The notes beneath the pieces are model-generated. The model was not told where the DNA came from and did not search any database. It worked only from the letters and a program-made list of their open reading frames with translations. A program made the translations under genes and the position numbers. From Hysterangium stoloniferum (taxonomy: Eukaryota; Basidiomycota; Agaricomycetes; Hysterangiales; Hysterangiaceae), in the NCBI GenBank assembly GCA_015178975.1, contig WHVD01000053.1:496001-560000 (forward strand): a stretch of DNA of 64,000 nucleotides. Direction: 5' to 3'. The number at the start of each line of letters is the position of its first letter. The first letter of the stretch is position 1. This document shows, one piece after another, positions 1 through 10,114 of this stretch.

Positions 1-1531
1 GAAATACAAGTACTTCAGCTGCCAAATGTTTTTCATGTTCGTTTTGGTTTGACCTTGATCTCGGAGGAGCAGTCACTCCACCCCAACTCAATGATAACTC
101 ATTCACGAGTTTCCCGCTGAATGTTTTACAATTTCAATCCGATCTACGATGGATCTACCACGGGGGCATTTAATGATCAGGCAAAGGGATCTGGTGTAAG
201 TCAACCACATAGCTGTGGTCAGATGGAATGATCGATATATCTGTTCAGTGCTATCCTCGGTCTATCGAGTACAATAACGGTGGGTGACTCAAGCGTCTGG
301 TCTTGCGCAATGATGCTGATGACTTAAAAGATTTTTTCTTCGATTACACAATCGCCAACAAGTGTACGACTACTCAAATTAGATGTCGTGAGTTCGCAGC
401 TCTATCCTTGTAAGTACATAGAACCCGCCATGCGAATCGATTGATTTGCTGGCGCGTGGTAAACCTAACAATACACCTCAACCACCGTCCAATGAGTCTA
501 TAACGTCCTTTTTGCCTTGCTATTGACCTACTCTTCCGGCACCGTTACAATGTTACTCTACGATTACCCCGCTGGTGATACTGATAACTGATATAAGTCA
601 TGCTCGCCAAAGGTTGACTCAGTACTCCAGCTACTCGCAAATCGGTAGGACTCATCAACATCAAAAGAAGTCCACTCAACCAGTTCTTCCGACATTTCCG
701 CTGGGATGAAGCGAATAAGCCTGAACAGCGTTCAACTTGAAGATTGGATCGTCCCGTCGTCCGAACGCTGTTCACACCATATCGGTGATCGAGAGCGGAT
801 GTTCTAAGTTTCAGACCATACTAGTTAGTAGTGATATGGAACACGCGGAGTCAGGGGTGACTCCAGCACAACAACTAAAATAGGAAAACTTCGGTCGGGT
901 GTTCTCACAATCCTAGATTCTATTTCAGAGTAACAATTTAATGGAATCAAGGTGAAGCCATATACAAAGCCAAAGAAATCTCAAAATAATAGAATATATA
1001 AACGACAAATTATGTAGTAATACCTTCACGCAAAATACATGGTAGTTAAAGGACTCCACTGGGGCCACCATAACAGCCTCCGACTCGGATCGTAATGGGT
1101 CATTAGATAAGACACACAGGGTTATCAGTATATGAGGTACAATTGTCCTCTTCGGGAGCATCCAGAGTGTTGTCAGAGTTTTCTTGGGAGGAACAGAGCT
1201 GAATGGATGAGTTATAACAACCTTCGGCGGTTGCAATTGGAGATACAATAGGAGTCACATTTCAATTCAATTGTCAGGATTCAGGCTAGACCGCTCTCGG
1301 GAGGTTACGACTTAAGTAGGGAATCAATAATCCTTCCCCCCCCCCCCGGCGGAAAGGCTTCCTACTATTGCAGCAAACAGGATGAGGTAACCTGGGTAGC
1401 CTTCTCTTCGATAATATCGATGCATGCCGCATGCCTAAGCCGACTTCAGGAATAGTAAAATATTGCGGCTCTCAGACATGAAATATATGGGCTTATTACC
1501 CCAATTTAACGTTGTGTAAGGCCTTAGCATG
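1..1531. other. No recognised gene; repeat-island edge
   Basis: Only short open frames occur here, and none carries a motif I recognise. A minus-strand stretch around 1040-1250 stays open for about 70 codons and is followed by a possible GT donor, so a decayed exon is conceivable, but there is no family signal. A 13-base poly-C tract lies near 1336-1348. Confidence 0.5.
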
Positions 1532-1536
1532 AAATG

Positions 1537-1752
1537 TGTAATCCCGTCGTCAATAGGGATCACTGGCGGTCACACAAGTTGACAGGACCACGGTGTATTG
1601 TCCAGAGCAGAACAAGATACAGGCAAGTGCAGCGTACGGTAAGATCTAAGGTCCTGAAAACTTCCCGGCTACTTATACCGTAAAACGCGGTGATTATGTA
1701 ATCACGTAAAACTAAAGGGTCCGTGCGTAAGACTGGGGGCACCAGGATTACA
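1537..1752 (+). repeat. Left LTR of TRIM
   Basis: 216 bp. It starts TGTAATCCC and ends AGGATTACA. It differs from the right LTR at one site near 1728 (GTGCG here, GTGTG in the right copy). Confidence 0.88.
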
Positions 1753-1972
1753 CCCCTCCCCACACAAAAACCAACCCACCACCCCAGATTCAACCCTGCT
1801 GGACCTCCTCTGTTAATGCGGAGCTTCAGGCGGCGGAGTCTGTATCCCGACCAAAAAAACACACGGCAGCGACGGAAATTGATACGGCACTAAAAAAAAC
1901 AAACAAAAAAAACAAGGGGATCCAAAATAACGGCTTCTAATCGTCAATTATTCACATAAAACATTTCTCCAA

Positions 1973-2345
1973 ATGCAGGTGCTCGACTACGGTGCAGGGC
2001 ATGCGGGGGTGCCCGTACGTGTGCAGTGTGCAAGGGTGCGCGGCAGCGTGGATGGGTGTGCGTGCGCGTGTACGTGTGAGGGCGCTCGACGACGGTGCGG
2101 CGGCGTGCGCGGGTGCGCGGGCACGCGTACGTGTGCAGGGTGCGCAGCGATGCGGCGACGCGGATGTGTGCGCATGTGCGGGTGCGCGTACGTGTGCAGG
2201 GTGCGCAGCGGTGCGGCGACGCGGATGTGTGCGCGTGCGAGGGTGCGGCAGTGTGCGGTGGTGCGTATTTGCACGGGGAGCACTTGCAAGGGTGTGCGGC
2301 GGCACGTATACGCGAGGTTGCAAGGCGTGTACGGGACAAGGGAGT
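1973..2345. repeat. GC-rich GTGCG minisatellite inside the TRIM
   Basis: Imperfect tandem repeats are built from GTGCGCGTACGTGTGCAGGG-like modules. The best pair, about 60 bp apart, lies at roughly 2124-2176 and 2184-2236. The lack of AT-rich stop codons leaves several frames open on both strands at once, a composition effect. The GC content contrasts sharply with the AT-rich surroundings. Confidence 0.75.
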
Positions 2346-2538
2346 GTGGAACCCTAGGGAATGTGAGCGAGTGGTCTGACGAGTGAACGGTGGTGATGCA
2401 GATCGGGTTCGACCAGGAAGGTAAGAAGTCGGTTTCTTTTGGAAGGAGTGAATGAGAGCCAGTGGAACGAAAGAGCCAAGGGTCTGGAGGGCCAAACACA
2501 ACGAAGTGCTGGATGAGAAATAACAAATGGCCGGTGTC

Positions 2539-2548
2539 AAAAAAAAAG
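2539..2548 (+). promoter_or_regulatory. Polypurine tract of TRIM
   Basis: Nine adenines and a guanine sit directly against the right LTR, the expected plus-strand priming site. Confidence 0.7.
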
Positions 2549-2764
2549 TGTAATCCCGTCGTCAATAGGGATCACTGGCGGTCACACAAGTTGACAGGAC
2601 CACGGTGTATTGTCCAGAGCAGAACAAGATACAGGCAAGTGCAGCGTACGGTAAGATCTAAGGTCCTGAAAACTTCCCGGCTACTTATACCGTAAAACGC
2701 GGTGATTATGTAATCACGTAAAACTAAAGGGTCCGTGTGTAAGACTGGGGGCACCAGGATTACA
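2549..2764 (+). repeat. Right LTR of TRIM
   Basis: Second copy of the 216-bp LTR, followed by the AAATG target duplication at 2765-2769. Confidence 0.88.
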
Positions 2765-2769
2765 AAATG

Positions 2770-3319
2770 TTTGTTCTAGTCCGGTTTCCGAGAGACTGTC
2801 CCCTTGTGATATTCACTCCGAGTCTTGTTCTACAGTGGTCCGCTAACCTAAATCATAATCAGGAGCGTCCTAATGGTACTATTAGTACCCACAAGTGCCT
2901 ACATATGCAGTAGAATAAAAGAACTTTCCGTATTCTGGAGATGTCACAGCACTGGGGCTCGAATTCTTGATCTCGGAATATTTCTCATGAAAATATATAG
3001 GTTTCCCAAAAATGTTCAAACTTTTTAAAAATATGTAGCAGATTGTGTGTAGTATGAAGAATTCTCTGCGCACTTTCCAGAGTTGAACCATATGATTTTT
3101 GGAGGCATTCTTATGTATGAGAGCTGTCATCAAGTTTTTTAAGCAGAGGACAAAAGTGACAGAAACTGGTAAGAAAAGCTGACCAGATGATGTGCACAGT
3201 GGAGAAAGAAGCTCTGGTATTGTACATGTGTAATTTGGTAGAACAGCCTCACTTGGTCAGTCATGGATAGGACAAGTTTAGCTCTCTATAAACAGTAATC
3301 CCCAGGATATGCAGGAGGT
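2770..3319. other. Intergenic, nothing recognised
   Basis: AT-rich sequence with only short frames. It separates the TRIM from the SINE cluster. Confidence 0.4.
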
Positions 3320-3470
3320 TTTTTTTTGATGTGGATGGTTGGTGTTGTTAAAAGTGTAGAAAATGAATGGCCAGATTGGGAATTGAACCCAGGGCTTCTG
3401 CATATAGCAAGGGTGTTACCAATCACACCTAACCCCTGGGTAACAGTAGCATTATACAATCTAACACACT
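3320..3470 (-). mobile_element. tRNA-derived SINE, copy 1
   Basis: Read on the minus strand, 3441-3365 resembles a tRNA: a GGTG/CACC D-stem around a TGATTGGTAA loop, an A-box-like start, a B box (GGTTCAATTCC) within a CTGGG..CCCAA T-arm, and a terminal CCA. The anticodon stem is poorly paired, so it is not a working tRNA. About 40 bp of unrelated body follow, ending in an A9 tail (T run at 3321-3329). This head-body-tail order is that of a tRNA SINE. A related copy lies at 3617-3687 plus 5034-5085. Confidence 0.6.
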
Positions 3471-3616
3471 CCCTTAATGCTAGCACTCAACAATATTATA
3501 TGCAAATATAGGTCCTCTCTGGCTCTTTTGTCCAGACTTGTCCACTATACCATACAAATATGGCTGTTCACTCAACACACAGGAACTATAGCACACAGTG
3601 GGGCTCATAACCTGTT

Positions 3617-3687
3617 AAAAGTGCAGAAAATCAATGGCCAGACTGGGAATTGAACCCAGAGCTTCTGCATATAGCAAGGGTGAACAC
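3617..3687 (-). mobile_element. tRNA-derived SINE, copy 2 (split by solo LTR)
   Basis: The body, B box and anticodon arm match copy 1 closely (GGGAATTGAACCCAG is shared). The match stops at the AACAC target duplication where the solo LTR begins. The remainder of the tRNA-like head resumes at 5034-5085, which shares the motif CATTACACAATCTAACA with 3451-3468 (one base differs). The LTR therefore landed inside the SINE. Confidence 0.6.
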
Positions 3688-4132
3688 TGTTACGACCATG
3701 TCATAACCTGTGTCACAACCTGATGGTCCCTGAGAATACTACCATCTATCGATGTTCCAAGTTATTGATCAAGTCATCATTTCAGCAACCTTTGGAACAC
3801 CGACACTGACGTATACCTTCATGGCGATCAAACCCCATTTACGCCCCTGTCAAAATATACTCATACCATCTGGTTATGCTTTGATACGTCCCTTTTCATT
3901 ATGATGATCTGTTTTACTCTATGTTTCACATATGCCCATATATACTTGTAGCCCGTGGACTATTCTCTTTTCTCGTAATCCCGCTCTCAGCTAAATCTCG
4001 GCTTCCGATCTTATCGTAACCTTCCGGTTTCTAGTCAAGTTTATTTGTCAATCGTGTTTCTGCTCTTCCCTTAGTTAGTAGTTTCTAGATGCCGACAACT
4101 CGCTGTAAATGTAGTTATTGGACAATCAGAAT

Positions 4133-4224
4133 ATCAACTTAGATCAACTTAGATCAACTTAGATCAACTTAGATCAACTTAGATCAACTTAGATCAACTT
4201 AGATCAACTTAGATCAACTTAGAT
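4133..4224. repeat. 10-bp tandem array (ATCAACTTAG)
   Basis: About nine perfect copies of ATCAACTTAG inside the solo LTR. The related LTR at 33690 has a single, diverged copy at the same place, so the array expanded locally. Confidence 0.9.
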
Positions 4225-4301
4225 CCCCCTCTAATTTCCAACTCCATTATCTATTCACGACCACCACATTCCGACTCCATCCGATTTACGATTCAACCTC
4301 T

Positions 4302-4830
4302 AATCTCCGACTCTCTCAGTCTCTGACTCTCTCAGTCTCTGACTCTCTCAGTCTCTGACTCTCTCAGTCTCTGACTCTCTCAGTCTCTGACTCTCTCAGT
4401 CTCTGACTCTCTCAGTCTCTGACTCTCTCAGTCTCTGACTCTCTCAGTCTCTGACTCTCTCAGTCTCTGACTCTCTCAGTCTCTGACTCTCTCAGTCTCC
4501 GACTCTCTCAGTCTCCGACTCTCTCAGTCTCCGACTCTCTCAGTCTCCGACTCTCTCAGTCTCCGACTCTCTCAGTCTCCGACTCTCTCAGTCTCCGACT
4601 CTCTCAGTCTCCGACTCTCTCAGTCTCCGACTCTCTCAGTCTCCGACTCTCTCAGTCTCCGACTCTCTCAGTCTCCGACTCTCTCAGTCTCCGACTCTCT
4701 CAGTCTCCGACTCTCTCAGTCTCCGACTCTCTCAGTCTCCGACTCTCTCAGTCTCCGACTCCCAGTCTCCGACTCTCAGTCTCCGACACCCAGTCTCCGA
4801 CTCTCAGTCTCCAACTCTCAGTCTCCAACC
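4302..4830. repeat. 16-bp tandem array, CpG and TpG variant blocks
   Basis: The unit is TCTCYGACTCTCTCAG. A first block (about 4317-4496) uses CTGAC and a second (about 4497-4757) uses CCGAC. After 4757 the units shorten and decay. There are no spacers, so this is a plain minisatellite and not a CRISPR. Confidence 0.9.
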
Positions 4831-5085
4831 CCTCAGCCCAACCCTCGACCTATCCTTCAGTTTCCGATTGGTAGTTTACCGAGAGGTTTACTTGACAGGA
4901 CTAGTTTCCGCCCACCTGAAATTTAAGGACACCCTGATGGTAACTTGCGAGGGCGCAGCACATAAGCTGAAGCCAAGTCCTTCCGTTTGGTCCCCATCGG
5001 TCTACCGACATCCGTCAGTTTCTGTTCTTAACAAACACCCACCTGACCCTGGGACACAGTGTTAGCATTACACAATCTAACAGGT

Positions 5086-5258
5086 GTAAGGGTAGGTCCC
5101 CTATTGTAAAAAGGAGAGAAAAATTGGTAAGAAACTATAACTACTGAATAACTCCAAGATTGGGTGACCCAATCAAAAGGGTGGAAACAGCAAGTGGTGT
5201 GGGTAAAAGGGAGACAAGATAATGTATATACCATGTGGTAAGACTGGAGGGTTACACC
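5086..5258 (+). repeat. Possible LTR relic (TGTAAG..GGTTACA)
   Basis: The segment opens TGTAAGGG and closes GGAGGGTTACA, followed by CCTCTCCCCCC. The closing part resembles the TRIM LTR end (GTAAGACTGG..TTACA, then CCCCTCCCC), suggesting a distant relative. No partner LTR or target duplication was found. Confidence 0.3.
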
Positions 5259-5637
5259 TCTCCCCCCTCTGAAAAATAGACTGCCTCAGACATCTATGCC
5301 ATTTTCACATTCCCAAACGTCAGGGGCTTCAGTATTGGCCAAGGTCTTGTGGGGGAGTCACTCAATTGTGATCCTTTCCATATCTGACCCAACTCACAGG
5401 GTACTGTTTTCTATGGCTGTGATGCTGTGCATTGATGATTTTGTCAATCAGGTTTCTCCCATCTCATTTTCAGTGACAACAATCCCAGGATGGGAAGCTC
5501 ACATCCCAGGAATAGGGAGGGGTCATTGGGATTGAATGGTTTGAGAAGACTTGGATGGAAGCCACCACCAATCACAACTACCACCAATATCATAATCGAC
5601 AACAGCTGCGATAGAGATGGATGTGAAAGTATGATGT
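5259..5637. other. Unrecognised sequence upstream of the Ty3 element
   Basis: An 80-codon frame is present but shows no motif. The last five bases (GATGT) precede the LTR, but no matching right-hand duplication was found because the element lacks a right LTR. Confidence 0.3.
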
Positions 5638-6461
5638 TGTTATGACCGGAAATCCTGCCGGACTCCAGGCACTAACTTATATGCACCTGCACCCTACATG
5701 CACCAATTATCAGTTTACTGGAAAACCCGCTGGACTCTGTACATCAGACCTGTCCATGCTCAACCTTCATTACTTCATGTATCAGTCATCGGAATACCCG
5801 CTGGACTCTGCTCCTGTCTATCTCTGACCCTGTCCCACATACCAGTCACCAGACCCCACTCGGAAAACCTGACAGCTCTCTAACTGAGCCCCATTCCCGT
5901 TATGGTCAAATGACCTGTCACGATTTGGACTCTGCTCCCACCCCATTCCTGTTATGGTTTTACAACCTGTCATGATTTGGACTCCACTCTGTTCCGTTCC
6001 GTTCCTAACACCAAGTTTGGTGTTTATTTATCTCATTTCATGTTTGCTAGTTTAGTTTTCATTATTACTGGATTTGGTATGTTATTCATTCCACAGTCTA
6101 TATAGTCTGGCAGATGTTGTACATACAATCCAGTGAGAAATCAGCTTAGATTCCCCCCAGTAATCTCAAGTACATTTTCCACTCCAAACTCCTCTTTGAA
6201 ACACACCACTTTACCTCGTCAGAGCCCACGGGCTCCAACCCATCTATCACTTGACCTCTGACCCATCTATTCATCTTGACTCCCCGACCTCTCAACCCAC
6301 AAACCACCCGTCCTGGACTCCCAGGATTCCCATCTGCCCATTTGAAATTGGACAAGACGATCTCACGAGGGTGCAGCCTATAAGCTGAAGCCAAGTCCTA
6401 CTGGCTTTCCCATGGGTTTCTCCAGAAACCCTCCAATAAGCTCCATGCATGACTCTTAACA
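5638..6461 (+). repeat. 5' LTR of the decayed Ty3 element
   Basis: 824 bp, from TGTTATGACC to CTCTTAACA, matching the termini of the other Ty3-family LTRs here. It contains diverged copies of a CCGCTGGACTCTG-like motif near 5660-5930 and the family core GAGGGTGCAGC.TATAAGCTGAAGCC at 6367-6398. The gag ATG follows 34 bp later. No 3' LTR was found beyond 12 kb. The last 130 bp of this LTR recur at 9788-9917. Confidence 0.8.
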
Positions 6462-6495
6462 GTATTTTCTGACTAAGACTTGCAGATTGTTCAAT

Positions 6496-7660
6496 ATGCC
6501 ACCAAGAAGAAAAGCACACGTACAGGAATCATTACCTGGACCGTCGACTCTTCATTCCCCACTTACTTTGTATACCAGCCAGACACTCACAAACCAGCCA
6601 GACACCACAGAAGAAGCCTGTATCGAAGAAGTCCCAGAAAACCCAGATGAATCCGAGAATCAGGATGAGTCCATGGCCCCAACAAGGGCAAAGGTGTTGA
6701 AAATCCCCCATCTAACGATCAACTGCCACTTTTGGACCCCACCTCTGAGTTGTTAGCAATCACTTTAGAGAGATTGATGAATCACATGCTTGGAGAAGGC
6801 AGTAAGAAGGATCTGGAACCTCCGTGGTCAAAAGTCAATGCTCTGGAACCCTTCACAGGTTCCAACCCAAACAAACTTTCCACTTTCCTCATGCAATGTC
6901 ACTTCAATTTCCATGATCAATCCGCTGCATTCTCCACAGACTCCCAAAAAGCCAACTATGCACTTTCATACCTCTTGTGATCTGCATTGAAATGGTTTGA
7001 ACCAGCTTTTAGCAGACTTTCCAAGGAAGAGCCCCTTTGGCTTGAAGATTGGGATGCTTTGTTGAGGAGCTAGAAACCAACTTTGGCCCGTATGACCCAA
7101 CTGGAGAAGCCAAGAATAGTCTCACTAATCTTCATATGAAGGACACACAGCACATCATGGACTATATTGTCCAATTCAACAATCCCGCTCTCCACCACCA
7201 ATTCTATGCCGGTCTGCCATCCTGCCTTAAAGACAAAGTCTCGAAAGGAGAAGATGGCAAGCCAAAAACACTGTCCTGTATGCACCTTAAGGCTCAAAAT
7301 GCAGATGCATGCTATTGGGAACGTTGCATGGAAGTTGCCCGCAAGACCTCTGTGGACAAGGTTAACAAGTCCATGGCCAATAAAACCAACAACAACACTT
7401 TGTCCACCAACAACCAAAAATCCACACAATCTGATAAGAAGAATGATAAAAAGCCTTCTAACAACAACAACAACAATAACAACAACAAAGATCAACAGTC
7501 CGGCAAGCAAACCAGAAAACCTGACCTTACAGGCAAGCTCAGACCCAATGAAAAATTGATCCCACAAGAAAGACAACATCATATGGACAATAACTTTTGT
7601 CTCTTGTGTGGAAAACCTGGTCATTGAGTTCCGGAATGTCTGTTGGCAAAAGCAAACTCT
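6496..7660 (+). pseudogene. Ty3 Gag, frameshifted
   Basis: Gag would form the retrotransposon particle and bind its RNA. The start was chosen at the first ATG after the LTR (MPPRRKAHV); the related element at 23-31 kb starts Gag at the same relative place (MGPKHKAAE). The reading moves through at least three frames: 6496-6730, 6732-6980, then 7049-7627. Conserved blocks are EPFTGSNPNKL, FLMQCHF, ALKWFEP, VEELETNFGPYDP and the zinc knuckle CLLCGKPGH near 7600. A TGA follows that His, where CGA is the likely ancestor, so the knuckle ends before its last Cys. A lysine/asparagine-rich linker with an N-run precedes it. The protein cannot be made as one chain. Confidence 0.8.
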
Positions 7661-7749
7661 GCAAAAGGTTGAACAGCCAAGACTTCATCCATGGAATCCC
7701 CATCGAAGGACAAACCAGCTTCTGACTCAAAAAAAGAGTAAGCAACCCC

Positions 7750-8514
7750 ATGGACTCTGCACAGGTTGGGGGTTGTGTTGCCTCTCCATGCATTCACAAG
7801 TTTACCCCTCTCAACGCATCCACTCTTTTGCACTCTGACTCATTTTTTATTAAACTTATGTCTAATATGATTCCAAAATTCGTTTTTTCAGCACTCATAG
7901 ATTCTGGCTTAACTCATTGTTTTTTAGATACAAAATTCACACAAAATAATCTGTTGTCAACTTATCTGATAAATCCGGTTGGCCTCTGACTTTTCGATGG
8001 CACAAGCAATTTGGTTATCACCCAAGCTTGCGATTTATCCATCTGTTTCCTGTGTGGAACATCTCAGTTGGTCACTTTCTATGTGACCCAGTTAGACTCA
8101 AGTTGCTCAGTTGTCCTAGGACATAACTGGCTTACCCGCTACAATCTGTTGATTGACTGGGTAGCAAACAGCATAAATTTTTGGACACCCGTGGCTTCTG
8201 AGAAAACTGTACCTGACACAGCCTCCACAGCACCCATGGCCTTCCGGGCACCTGCAGTCTCGAGGACTCCTGTGATCCCTACAGCACCCATGGCTTCCCC
8301 GGAACCCACGGTACCTCCATCTATTTCTCTCATTAATGCTGCAGCATTTATTAGGGCTACAAAAATGGACGGGTCCCAGGTGTTCACTATCAATTTGAAA
8401 ATTGATGAAGCAACTGGTTGTTTCTCAACTCTGGTATCTGCATCTGAGCAAACCACCAATCTAGAAGGTGTCCTGGAGGAATATCATGACTTCACGGATG
8501 TTTTTAGTAAGTAA
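7750..8514 (+). pseudogene. Ty3 protease region, broken
   Basis: Aspartic protease domain of Pol, which would cleave Gag-Pol. The active-site triad DSG is intact in SALIDSGLTHCFLD near 7900. The downstream block SSCSVVLGHNWLTRYN near 8100-8145 is the usual second conserved segment. A TGA at about 7987 splits the domain (INPVGL stop LFDGTSN), probably from CGA. A proline/alanine-rich linker with repeated TAPMA/APA motifs follows, then FTDVFSK and a TAA. It sits between Gag and RT, the normal Ty3 order. Confidence 0.75.
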
Positions 8515-8558
8515 AAAGCTGACTGGCTTCCACCCCACAGAGAGTATGACTTAAAAAT

Positions 8559-9330
8559 CAACCTTGAAGAAGGTGCTCAGCCACCCCTTGGACATATTTC
8601 CCTGCTTTGTTCCACGGAACGTTTGCAATCCACAATTTCCTGGATGAACATTTGTCCATAGGTTTTATCAGACCCTCTAAGTCTCCTTTTGGAGCACCTG
8701 TTCTGTTTGTCAAGAAAATGGATGGATCCCTTAGACTATGTGTTGATTTCAGAGGACTCAATGCTGTCACAAAACAGGATAAGTATCCACTCCCACTTAT
8801 ATCTGACCTGCTCGATGCTCCATGGAATGCCTGGATTTATACCAAAATAGACCTTAAACATGCCTACCATTTGGTCCAGATCTCCACGGGAGATGAATGG
8901 AAAACCACTTTCAGAACCCATTATGGGGCCTTTGAGTGGTTGGTGATGCCCTTTGGACTCACCAATGCTCTGTCTGTTTTTCAATGTTTTATTAATGACA
9001 TTTTCTCCAACATGCTTAATGTATGCATCATTGTTTACTTGGATGACATTCTTATCTACTCCGAGGACCCCATGGAACAGGACAAACAAGTCCGTGAAGT
9101 TCTCCAGAGACTCAGACAACATGGTTTATTCGCGAATGGTAAAAAATGTACTTTTGACACGGACTCCATGGAATACCTGGGCTTCATAATGGGACCCAGT
9201 GGACTCTGCATGGATGAAGCAAAAGTACAAGTCATCAAAGATTGGCCAGAACCCAGAAAAGTCAAAGATATACAATCTTTCCTCAGCTTTGCCAATTTTT
9301 ACCGACAGTTTTAAACATCTGTGGATATTC
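8559..9330 (+). pseudogene. Ty3 reverse transcriptase
   Basis: Would copy element RNA into DNA. The frame 8607-9314 carries the RT core in order: [43 protein letters not shown] (motif A), [11 protein letters not shown] (motif B), [13 protein letters not shown] (catalytic YLDD at about 9035-9050), and MEYLGFIM. The ancestral start of the domain (PLYxLS) is garbled around 8590-8635. The frame stops at 9312 in [11 protein letters not shown] and continues in another frame. The catalytic aspartates are present, but the chain is cut off from protease and RNase H. Confidence 0.88.
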
Positions 9331-10080
9331 CTACATCATGGTTCCCCTTACCCATCTTACATGCAAGGATACTCTGTGGAATTTTAATGATAAGTGTCAA
9401 ACAGCTTTCAATCTTTTAAAAGATTCTTTTTCATCAGCTCCTATTATGTCACATTGGAAACCAGACTTCCTGCTCATTGTTGAAATGGACGCCTTGGACT
9501 ATGCACTTGGAGCCATTCTGTCTATCCAGGACTCTGACAGAGAAGTCCACCCCATGGCTTTTCTGTCCCAGACTTTCACTGGAGCAGAGCTCAATTATGA
9601 CATTCATGATAAGGAACTCCTGGCAATTTTTTCAGCTTTCAAAACGTGGCAACACTATTTGGAAGGCTCGGGAATTCCGATTGACATTGTAACAGATCAC
9701 AAAAACCAGGAATATTTTTCTACTATGAAACTTTTGACCCACCGGCAGGCCCGCTGGTCTGAATACCTATCAGCCTTCAATATAATTATCTGCCCATTTG
9801 AAATTGGACAAGATGATCTCATGAGGGTGCAGCCTATAAGCTGAAGCCAAGTCCTACCGGCTTTCCCACAGGTTTCTCTGGAAACCCTCCAACAAGCTCC
9901 ATGCATGACTCTTAACAGTTGCTTTTGACCCGGTCACCTTGGTGGCAAACCTGACACTTTAACTAGATGATGGGACGTCTATCCTAAAGAGGGGAGCAAT
10001 GACTATGCCACGGTAAACCTGTACAACTTGAAACCCATTTTCACAAATTAGCAACTTACTGCATCAGTCCACACCACTTT
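9331..10080 (+). pseudogene. Ty3 RNase H, split by an LTR fragment
   Basis: Would degrade the RNA of the RNA/DNA hybrid. Visible blocks are ELNYDIHDKELLAIFSAFK, DIVTDHKNQEYFS and RQARWSEYLSAFN. The domain is interrupted at 9788-9917 by 130 bp identical in layout to the end of the element's own LTR. The Ty3 text then resumes with the GHLGGKPD-like block near 9930 and the WDVYPKEG-like linker. The first catalytic region reads VEMDALDYALGA, where VETDASDYA is usual, so one Asp is kept. Confidence 0.75.
9788..9917 (+). repeat. LTR 3' fragment inserted in RNase H
   Basis: Matches 6332-6461 over 130 bp without length change, ending CTTAACA. The left breakpoint lies in ATCTGC, present both in the LTR (6332-6337) and in the interrupted pol sequence, so the join has 6-bp microhomology. 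Confidence 0.8.
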
Positions 10081-10114
10081 CCTCATCCATCCCATTGTCC
10101 GTGGAATTATCATT

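Larger units (their letters stand above)
1537..2764 (+). mobile_element. Miniature LTR retrotransposon (TRIM-like)
   Basis: The element is bounded by two 216-bp direct repeats, each beginning TGTAATCC and ending GGATTACA, an 8-bp inverted terminus with the canonical TG..CA. The 5-bp sequence AAATG is duplicated on both sides (1532-1536 and 2765-2769), the signature of integrase-mediated insertion. A polypurine tract abuts the right LTR. The 796-bp interior encodes no gag or pol and mostly holds a GC-rich GTGCG repeat, so the element must have been moved by enzymes of another LTR element. No clear tRNA primer site (TGG) follows the left LTR. I found one difference between the LTRs, implying recent insertion. 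Confidence 0.88.
3688..5033 (+). mobile_element. Solo LTR (Ty3 family) with internal minisatellites
   Basis: It starts TGTTACGACC and ends TTCTTAACA. Flanks are a perfect 5-bp duplication AACAC (3683-3687 and 5034-5038). It is homologous along its length to the solo LTR at 33690-34411 (shared blocks include TTTACGCCC.CGTCAAAATA, CGTAATCCCGCTCTCGG, and the core GCAGCACATAAGCTGAAGCC). It is 1346 bp against 722 bp for that copy. The excess is due to two tandem arrays at 4133-4224 and 4302-4830. No internal coding region remains, so it arose by LTR-LTR recombination. Confidence 0.88.

Noticed and set aside
1944..2565. Several long overlapping frames on both strands (up to 198 codons)
   Set aside because: They lie over a GC-rich repeat that lacks stop codons in many frames. 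Arg/His/Ala-rich text has no domain and is inside a TRIM.
3365..3441. Functional tRNA gene
   Set aside because: D- and T-arms are good, but the anticodon stem has mismatches and the sequence continues into a body and A-tail; a second copy exists. It is a SINE head.
4133..4830. CRISPR-like array
   Set aside because: Units are directly adjacent with no unique spacers, and the genome is fungal. It is a minisatellite.
6146..6519. Minus-strand frames in the 5' LTR
   Set aside because: Noncoding LTR. The same antisense frame reappears at 9697-9906 only because the LTR tail was copied there.
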